This document shows, one piece after another, positions 25,001 through 34,392 of a stretch of DNA of 64,000 nucleotides. Position 1 is the stretch's first letter, and every line of letters starts with the position of its first letter. The notes below the pieces were generated by a model. It did no database searches and was not told where the DNA came from. It saw only the letters and a list, made by a program, of their open reading frames with translations. The translations under genes were made by a program, and so were the position numbers. Source of the DNA: Zea mays (lineage: Eukaryota; Streptophyta; Magnoliopsida; Poales; Poaceae); contig NC_050097.1 of NCBI RefSeq assembly GCF_902167145.1, positions 228,613,034-228,677,033 of the forward strand, read 5' to 3'.

Positions 25001-26646
25001 TGCTTCACTGCTATCAACAGCTATCTGATAACAACTTCCTTTCTTTGGCTCAGGCGGGACTAACTCGGTCACCACTTCCTCTCCTAGTGGGGACACCAAC
25101 TTGATTGTCCTTTTATCACAACTGATAACTGCCTGATACTTATCTAGCCAATTCATCCCTAGGATGACATCTATTCCCTGAGTACCCATTACTATAAGGT
25201 TGGCGGGAAACGCTATCCCCCTTATTTCCACACTTATATTCAAACAAATGCTATCGGCTCGAATTCTACCACCGGCTGAGTCAATTTGAATGGGGTTTGA
25301 CATGGTAGTAATCGGAAGATTATGTGCTTCTACCCATGATGCAGTAATGAAAGAATGCGTTGCTCCAGTATCAAATAACACTTCTGCAATATGGGAGTCG
25401 ACTGGGAACATACCTACTATCATGCCGGGGGTCTCCTGAACTGCTTCAGCCTCCAAGTGATTCAGTCTTCCATGATTATAGCGCGGCTGAGAGCGATTGC
25501 CTGCTCCAGGCTGAGGCACATTCTGCTTCGCTGGGGCATTGGGGCCTGACTGCTGCTGGGCTGCCTTCTTCGGACATTGCATCACCCAGTGGCCTTGCTC
25601 TCCACAGTGGAAACATGCTCTGTTTCCAACCTGAGCTGGTGCTGCCTGACCGCTCTGCTGATTTGCTGGGGCAGGAAGACGAGGTGCCTGCTGATTTTGC
25701 CTCTGAAACTGACTTCCTGACTGATTGCTCTGACGGTTCTGGTACTGATGCTGAGGGTACTGCCTTTGGAACTGCTGATGCTGAGGTGGACGCTGGTTCT
25801 GCCTGAACTGCTGAGGTTGATTGCCTGAGAAACGAGGACGACTGCTGCTTCCAGGCTGGGGTCCACTGATCTTGCGCTTACGATCTTCCATCTCCTTACG
25901 CTTCCTTTCTGTCATGATTGCTCTGTCAATCAGGTGCTGGAATGTCGGGAAGGTGTGATTCATCAGTTGGTACTGCAGAGGGTCAACCAAGCCTCTCAGG
26001 AAACGGTACTGTCGCTTGGCGTCAGTGTTGACATCTTCAGGAGCATAGCGAGACAATTGTAGAAACCTGTCTCGGTACTCACTGACAGACAATGGCCCTT
26101 GCTTGAGAGCTAGGAACTCCTCCTTCTTCACTGTCATCAGACCTGCAGGAACATGGTACTGACGAAAGCTACTTCTGAACTCTTCCCAAGTGATGGCGTC
26201 AGGGTGGGCATGGGTGGCGAGGTAAGACTCCCACCATGACTGGGCTGCTCCTCTCAACAGACGGGGACCATACAGAACTTTCTCCCTATCATCGCACTGA
26301 GCGGTATGCAACTCCCGCTCCACAGTGCGCAGCCAATCTTCAGCATCCATGGGGTCAGAAGAATGAGCGAACGTTGGTGGATGACCTCTCATGAATTCAG
26401 CACGCTTGTCTCTGGCATCTGAGGCATCTGAGGCTGAGGTGGGGCCTGCTGCTGTTGCTGCTGCTGCTGCTGAATGGCGGCCAAAGTCTGACCGATGGCT
26501 TGAACTGCCTGAGTCTACATCAGAAACATCTGCTCGATGGACATCGGGGGCGGGGGCGGCAGGTGCTGCTGCTGGGGCACCTCATCCTGTGGAGCGGCTC
26601 GCTCCTGTTGAGCACGCCTTCCTCCTCTGCGCCTGTTCTCTGACAT
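22088..26646 (-). pseudogene. gag-pol polyprotein of the Tekay-type element (gag broken)
   Basis: The open part runs from ATG 26390-26392 to 22088, 1434 codons. Domains in order by residue: capsid-like gag (1-190); CCHC knuckle [14 protein letters not shown] (260-273); aspartic protease DTG (341-343); reverse transcriptase with FIDD (657-660); RNase H (about 800-915, first catalytic D near 806); integrase with the zinc-binding MCDSC (1053-1057) and a catalytic core after it; chromodomain (about 1377-1430, [11 protein letters not shown]...VKWNHH). A C-terminal chromodomain defines chromoviruses and in this clade is thought to bind H3K9-methylated chromatin. The natural gag start is upstream at 26644-26646 (MSENRRRGGRR). 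Two lesions separate it from the rest: TAG at 26515-26517 and a one-base frameshift near 26393-26400. Pol is intact. Confidence 0.92.
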
Positions 26647-27051
26647 CTGCAGAATGCAACCACACATCAGAACTGATCTAGCAAATCTTGCAGCATAAGG
26701 AAAGAGAATAGAATTCTTCAACAGCACTGAACAGATGAGCATCTTCACTGATCTCCAACACAGACCACACAGCTTCTCAGATAAAGAGGAAAGTGGAATA
26801 AAAGGTTTCCCAACTATATAACTAACTTTATTAACATAATAGGTAAACCAAAATGCAGGGGATACCCACACTCTGGTGACAATCATTACAAAGATCCAAA
26901 CCAAACAAAGTTCATCATGACAAACATAAATGCACAGGATATAGCAAACTACCCTGTCTAACTAAGACTAACTAAAACTGAGACTAACGCTAAGACTGAA
27001 GCTTCTATGTATATATATTTCGTATTAATTACAAGATCCAACTCTAACGAT
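26647..27051 (-). other. Spacer between the extra ORF and gag, with a splice-acceptor-like end
   Basis: Read leftward, this 405-base stretch is T-rich, contains AATAAA, and ends gttgcattctgcag directly against the gag ATG. It looks like an intron 3' end or a short 3' UTR. No ORF with protein-like content is seen. Confidence 0.55.
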
Positions 27052-28071
27052 CTATGGTTCTAGAGTTATCTTGGTCTTGCCGTCGGGATTGCCATAAGAC
27101 TGGTGTCCACGCTGAGGTGAGCGGTACGGGTGCTGAGTCCCGACGGGAGCGGGGGAACCACCATCCAGGTGACGACGTTCCGCGCGCTCAGCCCGCAGCA
27201 GGGCGATCTCAGCACGAGCCCTACTCAGCTCGTCTAGTGCATGGTCCAGCTCCGTGTTTAGCACGGCGGCTAGGTTGACTGTGCTGCTCAACCTAGGATT
27301 GCCCTCACCGACAGGTGAGACAATCACGCCTCCTGTGCTGCCAGATGGACGGCGGGGGTAATACTTCAGGTCAAGACCGTCAGCTGCCCCACCGAAAACC
27401 GAGCAGTAGTGAGAAAGCGCACGCCGTGCAGCATCTTGCATGGCTGCCTCAGCTGAGTCCCGCTCAGAGATAGAATAGTGCTCTGAGCAGACCTCAGCAC
27501 CCTGGAGACTGTTCTCCGGGCAGCGCACCAAGCAGGTTGCCTCCCAGCGGTCCGGGTAGACCCCGCGACTGTGCTGGTAGACCACACAGCGATACTCGAC
27601 GGACCAAGTATGCCGGTCAAATGCCCGACGTTGCAGGGTGTCGAGCGCATCGTGGAAGTGACACCCGCGAGCAGCGTCGCGAGTGATGGGTCGAGCAACC
27701 CATCCTTCCGGCTCAAGGTTAGCAGAGAAGTCGGTGTCGTGGCTCGAGCTGTCGTCGCCACCTCCGTCGTCCGGGTCTCCTCCAGCAGCTACTCCAGAAG
27801 CTGGGGCGCCCAATGGTGGTGCAGGGGGCGGCTCCAGAGGAAGCACAGGGGAGCAGCTCCTCACAGACTCTATCTCCTGGTGGAGCGAGAAAGAAGAGCC
27901 CTGCTGCTCCTGCTCCTGTCGTCGACGTTCCTGCTCCTCATGCAGACGGTGGTGTAGTCTCTCCAAGTGGCTGGACTGTCCGGCCACGGGACGGCGAAGC
28001 GGACGCTCAGCAAGGCGGGAGGGTAAGAAGGGGATGACTGACTTTCGTGCAGTGTGTCTAAGTCGAGCCAT
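27052..28071 (-). CDS. Extra ORF upstream of gag; H3-tail-like N-terminus, dsRBD-like middle
   Basis: An intact 339-codon ORF lies between the PBS and gag of the Tekay-type element, on the same strand. The N-terminus reads MARLRHTARKSV. After Met removal A1, R2, T6, A7, R8, K9 and S10 coincide in register with histone H3 (ARTKQTARKS), and R replaces K4. A basic, Q/E-rich helix (40-60) and an acidic, P/G/S-rich linker (75-120) follow. Residues about 150-220 (VEYRCVVYQHSRG...WEATCLV...DSAEAAMQDAARRALSHY) have the beta-beta-beta-alpha layout and AA..AL helix of dsRNA-binding folds; this is inference. The C-terminus (about 265-305) is a predicted coiled coil (ELDHALDELSRARAEIALLRAE). I know of unnamed ORFs at this place in grass elements but no established function. 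A GGTAG acceptor-like tract precedes the ATG. Confidence 0.8.
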   Translation of the reverse strand: MARLRHTARKSVIPFLPSRLAERPLRRPVAGQSSHLERLHHRLHEEQERRRQEQEQQGSSFSLHQEIESVRSCSPVLPLEPPPAPPLGAPASGVAAGGDPDDGGGDDSSSHDTDFSANLEPEGWVARPITRDAARGCHFHDALDTLQRRAFDRHTWSVEYRCVVYQHSRGVYPDRWEATCLVRCPENSLQGAEVCSEHYSISERDSAEAAMQDAARRALSHYCSVFGGAADGLDLKYYPRRPSGSTGGVIVSPVGEGNPRLSSTVNLAAVLNTELDHALDELSRARAEIALLRAERAERRHLDGGSPAPVGTQHPYRSPQRGHQSYGNPDGKTKITLEP

Positions 28072-28317
28072 CTACCAAAGACATCGCAAGCAAAGGGGTA
28101 AGAACAGAATCAATATGACCAGCAAATAATGAATCATGAGTGAATGAAGGATTAGAATAAAACATGTTTTTTTCAGCAAGGTATAATATATAGTAGAACA
28201 TAGGTTTGGTCGGTATGACCAACTTTTGAAGGGATATCAAAGTCAAGGCAGAGACAGAGGTCTATAGTCCTTAGAACGACCATTCTACTCTAGGTTAGCG
28301 GTCCTACAGTCAGCACG

Positions 28318-28329
28318 GCTTTGATACCA
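28318..28329 (-). other. Primer binding site, initiator-tRNA-Met type
   Basis: On the minus strand TGGTATCAAAGC lies four bases from the 5' LTR. It matches the usual plant PBS TGGTATCAGAGC, complementary to the 3' end of initiator tRNA-Met, except for one base. Confidence 0.85.
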
Positions 28330-28333
28330 CTTA

Positions 28334-31300
28334 TGTCACACCCGGTTTTAGAAGGCAAACCGAATGCGAACCATGTACGTGCCAGGATCAGTTATTCACG
28401 TACACAGCAGTTACATAACATGGACATCATCACACAGTGCTCAAAATAGTATTAAAAGGGAATAATAGTCGATTACATCGTACGTCTGAGACGTCCATAT
28501 AGTTCTTACAGTAAATCAAAGTGCGGAAAAGAAACGTAGATAAACGCGGCCTTCACAGGCAGCCGACTGGGGGTTGCCGCTAACCCACACCTAGAACTCG
28601 TCATAGTCTTGGAACTCCTGGAAGTCTCCTTCCACAGCTTCATCTTCGCCTGAGCAGTGGTTGCAATGCTGACAACCTGGGGGGGGTTTGGTGTGTAGAG
28701 CAAGGGTGAGTACACATCAACATACTCAGCAAGTATCCTGTTTGGCTGTAGTGGACTAGCTGTATGTGGGGATGAGTCAAGCAGTTGCTTTTAGTTGGTC
28801 AGATTATTACTTACTAGTAGAAAGCCAAGTTTTAGCATTACCCAAGTTATTAACCCGATGTACCCTTTCCAAACGGAAAGAATACCACTTACCAGCACCA
28901 TAGTCATAACCAGAACCATCGATCTCATAACCACCTGTACCACAATGTCTCTGATCAAGTACCACTAATCACTGGAGCTCCCTTGGCCGCTCATAACCGC
29001 GAGCACGGCTGATATATCAGTTTTCAAACACTCTGCAGAGGTTGTGCACTTTACCCACAAGCCGTGATTCCCATTCTGCCCGGAGATCATGACTCTCCAT
29101 TGATCACTACCAAGGTGACCCAGCAGGGCATCACTACGTAGCCTTTACAAAGATTCCCCGGGGCTGTAGCCACCCGTTAGGTTTCCTAAATGTACCGCAC
29201 TCCTCCCCAAGGGACAAATCAACCTTGGCAGAGCGAGCCGCATACACCGAGTCCCATTGACGGCACGACGGCTAAGTGAACTACACCCCGGATCCTCTAA
29301 TTATTCAGCTAAGGGCACCCCATTCCACCCTCATGGTTGCACTGTTTTCCCGGGCGGTCATCCATAGAACAGGTCCTTACGGAGAGGCACTCGAGAAACC
29401 GCTCGAGCCCCCTTGAAGGTCACAAGTACAACATCATAATAAGAGAAGGGAAAACAGCGTATCATAGATAATCTCATCATGTTCATTGATTAGAGTTTGA
29501 GCAATAGCATAAAGCTAAACAGTAATAATCCAACCCAAATAGGTAAGCAAGGATAGGGATAACAAAAGCTAGTCAAACCTTAGGTATAAATATGTAAAGC
29601 GGGGGGTGAATTAAAGAATGAATAGGACAGAGATAGGTCAAAGGACACTTGCCTCCACCAACCGACTGCTGCTCAGGGGCTTCTCCTGCGAGTTCCTTGG
29701 GCTCTTCAACCGGATCGTTCTCTATGCGATTGCAAACATACATACATCCACACATTTAATACAAAAGAACAGTACACCATACAATAGAATGCAATAAGTA
29801 AACAGACGTTCTACGCGGGCTCGCGAGTACGGTTAAGAGAGAAAGAGGAAAAGACAGTCGAGAAACGATCACGTTACATGATTATAAATTAACCACTCGC
29901 TTAATGGAAGGAAATTTAATGTAGACACTATGTTTAGCGTAAAGTAAAGTCATGTTTCATGTCCAATTATTATAAGCAGGTGGAGGTAAACAAAAGGATG
30001 GTCGCGCGGCGAGACGCGCGACAAAGCTCTCTAAAACAAATTAAAAGTTAACGACTCGTCGCGCGACCGAGCACGCAACGAGACACTTCGCCTTAGATAC
30101 GAGGAGACGTTAAACGTCGCGCGACGAAGCGCACGACGGCATACGTCGACTAAACTGAGTCCAAAGTGGAACGTCGCGTGAATACACACACGGCGTTACA
30201 CCTTAAACAACCTGAAACAAAAAATGGGTCGTCGCGCGACGAAGCGCACGACGCAACACAAGATAGAATCTGAATTTAGACAAACCGTCGCACGGCGAAG
30301 CGCGCGACGCAACACGCTAATTAACGAATAATCACCGCGAGCGCGGGCGAGCGAAGATACGGTCGGGCGAGGCCGGGACGGGAACGGGCGGCCGAACGGG
30401 GGGAAGGGCGGTTGAACCGGCCAGGGGGGCGGCCGAGGCCGGGCGGGCACGGGGCAGGGTGCGGGGGCGGCCGAGCCGGGGAGGGGTCGAGCGGGGGGGA
30501 AAGGCCGGGGACGGGGAGCCGAGCGCCGCCGCGGGAGGGAGGCCGGGCGGACAAGCCGGGGGCGGGCGCCGAGCGCCGCCGCGGGAGGGGCCGAGCGGAC
30601 GAGCCGGGGGCGGGCGCCGAGCGCCGCCGCGGGGAGGGCGAGCGGACGAGCCGGGGGCGGGCGCCGAGCGCCACCGCGGGAGGGGCCGAGCGGGCGGGCA
30701 GGGGCGCCGCCGCGGGGAGGGGCCGAGCGGGCGGGCAGGGGCGCCGCCGCGCCGGGCAGGGACGGGGTCGGGCGCGGGCAGGGGGAAGAGGGAGGGTGCG
30801 CGCGCGGGGAAGAAGAGGAGGGAGAGGGAGAGAGAGAAGAGGAGGGGAGGGGAGCTCACCTCGGGGTCCAAAATCCGGTGATCGCCGTCTCCAAACCCTA
30901 GGGCACCACGGGGAGAGAGAGGTGGGAGAGGGAGAGGGAAGTTGTTGTGCGGGAGATCCAAATGAGGGAGAGAGAGAGGATGGGGGGCGCAGGGGGGGGG
31001 GGGTTGGGCGCCAGGGGCGCGCAGGCCGGGCCGGGCCGGGCCGGCTGAGCTGGGCTGGGCTAAGTTGGGCTGGGCCGAGCCACTTCGCGGATCGAAAACC
31101 CACGACGAGCGCGGACCACTAAACGAACTTAAAACGCGAATCAAAATCCGGAACGGAACGAGACGAACACTCAACATCAGACAAAGAAATGTGCTTCGGC
31201 ATGATGCAACACCCATGACACTTAGGTTTTGGTTTATACATGACGCGGACACCTGCCGCTATACTGATTTGAAATTGGGAAGAAGGAGCAAAAGGGGAAA

Positions 31301-31374
31301 GAGAAAAGAGAGTAACGCCCGAATTTGGTGAGAGAAAAGAAGAAAAAATTCTACCCCAAATTCAGGGCGTTACA
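28334..31374 (-). repeat. 5' LTR of the Tekay-type element, 3041 bp
   Basis: Near-identical to 18721-22051. Its GC-rich array is shorter: the segment between gccgagccgg and ggaggggtcgagc (20870-21093 in the other copy) is missing. The breakpoints share ccgg, which suggests slippage or microhomology deletion. The element's own promoter should lie here, reading leftward. Confidence 0.93.
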
Positions 31375-31379
31375 CCGGG

Positions 31380-32641
31380 CCCAGTGGCTAGTGGCTTGGG
31401 TGGGCACCAAGGTGCGTGGCGGGACGCATGCGGGTGTGGGCGCGTCCTGACGAGCGGGGTCCGCCTGTCAGCGACCCGAGAAGAGGGGAGAGGGGTTTGA
31501 CACAGGGAGGCTAAAAGTGGGCCCCTTGTGTCAGGGTTGCCGTCTACCTCTCGCCCGTGCATGGCGTGTGAGCCGTGTGTGGGGTCGATGGTGCACGTGG
31601 AAGGGGGGACGTTGGGTGGCGGTGGTGGCTGGTTGGAGGACCACGGTACGACGGCACAACGCCGCCGTTGTCCCTCACCGACGAGAACGCAACGAAGAAG
31701 AGGGAACGGAGGGAGAGAGAAAAAAAGAAGGAATGACCTGCTATTTTACCTCGAGTGGAGCTCGGCCGGGGCGGGGCTTCGGACGGCTGTGGTGGATCTC
31801 AGGCAAGAACAGCGGGGCGGGCTCGCCGTGGGGGCTCCATGCGTGAGCGGCTTGTCAGGCATGGCACCGGCGAGCTCAGAGCGGCGTCAACTCTACGCGA
31901 GGGCGGTTGGCTACATGGGCGAGAGAAGTGAGGTGGGGGAAGGTGGCGGGCGTGCACAAGTGCTCAAAAGGGGTCGGGGTGGCGGCAGTTTCGCGAGGAG
32001 GGCGTGGCGTGGCCCGCCTTCCTTAGCGTGCGTGCGCATGGGGGGTAGGGGAAGTGGTTACGTGGGGTCGAGGACGAGTTTAAATCAGCCGCAATCCACT
32101 GACGAGTGGGGTCCACGGGGTGGCTTTGCGGGCGACGGTTGCGGGGGGTGGGGAGGTGGGTGGGGGCTTCCGGTGCGTTGGGCCCGCTGGTCAGTGACCA
32201 CGGGCCGCGAACACGCAGGTGCGCTACGGGCGAAGCCGCTGACGGGTGGGGCCCGCTGGTTGAGGAAAGGAGAGGGGGCACAGGCGGTTTGGGCCGGGAA
32301 TGGGCCGAAAGGCCAGTTAGGCGGGGGTTAAGGGCCTCTTTCCCTTTTCTTTTTCCTTTCTCTCTTGGATTCATACTCAAATATGCCACAAATTCAAAGG
32401 AGGTCATCACAAGCATATGCATCACACAAGGGTAAAATTTGGGGTTCAACATGATGCAACACTTCATAAATACTTTAAGGTTTTATCTCGTGGATAAAAT
32501 AAGTACAACTCCAACTAAAACAAGAACCCTCCCTCTAAAGGAAAGAAGAAATGGGGGTTAAGGGATAAAAGAGGAGGAGTAACACTTGAATTTATGGATA
32601 AAAGCAAAGAAATTTTATACCACCAAACTAAGGGTGTTACA
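31380..32641 (-). repeat. Old Tekay-like LTR, right portion
   Basis: This continues 16584-18720 after the nested element. Sequence on both sides of the junction is alike (gtcagtggctcggg before, agtggctagtggcttggg after). It is G-rich with several gacgagtggggtcc-like phrases and ends agggtgttaca at 32641, like the other LTR ends. The ORFs here, including 31528-32331, are G-rich by-products. Confidence 0.7.
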
Positions 32642-33010
32642 ACATCATCCACTTCACTCGATGAAAGACAGATTATACGACGATGCCCAACCCTCATTTG
32701 ATTTGCCCGACCTCAAACTCTTGTAAAAAGGCCCCACTTCGACCTTAGCTTATAAAAGGATGGGAGAGGTCCACGCTCAGGACACAACCAATCGAACAAC
32801 CAAACGCCATAACACTTGTACGCATTAACACACCCGAGACATGGGAACTCCTTCCTCCCTTGCCTATTATAACCCCTACTACAAACTCGTGTAGAGTAAC
32901 ATAGATGGTACAACTAGACATAGGGACATTCTACATGAACCCGTATAAATCTTTGTATCATCTTTGCACACCATCCCTCCCTTGACGCGTAAAGCATGAT
33001 AATTACTAGC
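32642..33010. repeat. LTR fragment of an unassigned retrotransposon
   Basis: It contains a good TATA box (cttataaaagg, near 32750) followed by about 250 bases rich in short pyrimidine tracts and ending near cgtataaatctttgtatc. This looks like the promoter and R region of a grass gypsy LTR. No boundaries were found, and no gene. Confidence 0.4.
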
Positions 33011-33262
33011 CAGTGGTACGAAATATCAACAATAAGCTTTATATTTATTTGGATAAAATATTTTAGACATTTTATATGACCCATAATGCGTAACAGTTTT
33101 TCTACATCTGAAATAACAAGTTTTTAGAGTTTTTTTAATTTGTGCCATTAGTTAAGCATCAATGCTTAGTTTTACCCCTATCTAGTAGTAAGAACGTCTC
33201 ATTCAATACTACTAGAGAGAAGTAAACCTTAGGTGTGCTAGTGAACTAAGAGCACAAATTTA

Positions 33263-33575
33263 GGACATGTTTGGGATAACTTTTTTGTGAAGAGCTTTTC
33301 TGAGAATTTGGATTCCTAAATAATCTCACTCTCACAAAAATTTAGATATCGCGAGGCTTGCACGTGGAGGAAGATAAAGGGGTCTGCGCGGTTTAGAGTT
33401 TAGAAAGCTCAGATTCTTTCCATCACGATGACTCAATAGATTATGCATGTACGTTGATTTAAGTAATTTTCACAGAAGAGATTCTCGCAGAAGCGTGCTG
33501 AGAAACGAAATGTTTGGTTGCTAGAAGCCGATTCTGATGGCCAGAATCCGACTATAAGCCAAAACAAACATGGTC
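33263..33575. mobile_element. Tourist-like (PIF/Harbinger) MITE, 313 bp
   Basis: The ends GGACATGTTTGGG and, inverted, GACCATGTTTGTT form an imperfect terminal inverted repeat. TTA flanks both sides (33260-33262 and 33576-33578), the target duplication of PIF/Harbinger elements. No coding capacity. Confidence 0.6.
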
Positions 33576-33770
33576 TTAAAATTCTCATTTATAGGAATTG
33601 TTCGATTTAGGATGGATCGGAGGGAATTAAAGGGGATTAAATCTTTGCTAATCAAAATTAAATAGAAAAAATTAATATCTCAATAATCAATCCTCTCCGA
33701 CCCACGGCAAACGATAGTGTACAACTTAACCCTCATGTCGTGTCTTTGTGTTAATCTGCCCTGATGCGGC

Positions 33771-34160
33771 TAGAGATGACAATGGGTATTAGAAACCTGA
33801 CAGCTTTTACCTGATATAAAGGCGGGTATGAGATTATTTCTCTACCCATAGGTAAAATATATCTGCATCAATGCCACTATAACAATCTAATAAAGTCCAT
33901 CTTAACTAAAATAAAACTCTTCTCTAGCTATCATTTATCTAGTATGTAATCTTATGATATGTTATAGGTGAAGTTTAACTTGTTTTTTATGTTTATTTAA
34001 TATTTTGAGTGATTAATATATTGAAATTTAAGACTTTTCTAGTGAGTATAGGTTACGCGACGGATAAAATTACCCGCGTGAATAAGGATATGAATACAAT
34101 TTTATACCCACGACCCTATACAGCTAACCTAGAATTTTTTTGATACGTACCCGTTGGCAT
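33771..34160. mobile_element. Decayed hAT-type MITE, same family as the copy at 43021
   Basis: It starts TAGAGATGACAATGGGTA and shares a long interior with 43021-43559: aaggcgggta, ataaaactcttctctag, tatttaatattttgagtgatt. The flanking octamers gatgcggc (33763-33770) and gatgtggc (34161-34168) differ at one base. The right end looks a few bases short (ttggcat), so the duplication call is tentative. It lies just upstream of the zinc-finger gene and may form part of its promoter. Confidence 0.6.
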
Positions 34161-34392
34161 GATGTGGCAAGAGGCCCCGAGCACATCTTTATCACTTATC
34201 AGCGTCAATGGGCCACTCGGATCTCTTTTCCCAGCGCACGGGCGGCCCACGAACGGATCGGCGACTCCTCTCCATCCGTCTCCTCTCTCGCCGGCGTTCT
34301 GCCGCACTGCAAATTCGAATTCGAACCCGAATCCTCCCTCCCCCCTCCTCTCGGCGAGAGGAGGCTTTGTGAGGGCCGCCAGGATCGACAGG

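Larger units (their letters stand above)
18721..31374 (-). mobile_element. Full-length Tekay-type chromovirus (Ty3/gypsy), 12.65 kb
   Basis: Direct LTRs lie at 18721-22051 and 28334-31374. Both start TGTCACACCCGG and end GGGCGTTACA. A perfect 5-bp target-site duplication, CCGGG, lies at 18716-18720 and 31375-31379. The element reads right to left: 5' LTR, PBS, an extra 339-codon ORF, gag-pol ending in a chromodomain, polypurine tract, 3' LTR. Apart from indels in the GC-rich array I count only about a dozen to fifteen LTR substitutions over 3 kb, so insertion was recent. It sits inside an older LTR of a related family. Gag is broken, so this copy would need help to move. Confidence 0.93.

Noticed and set aside
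31528..32467. ORFs of 267 and 167 codons
   Set aside because: Low-complexity G-rich LTR sequence with no domain and competing frames on both strands.
16584..32641. Target duplication for the old split LTR
   Set aside because: Flanks (aacatgg before, acatcatcc after) share only acat and cannot be told from chance, so solo-LTR status is left open.
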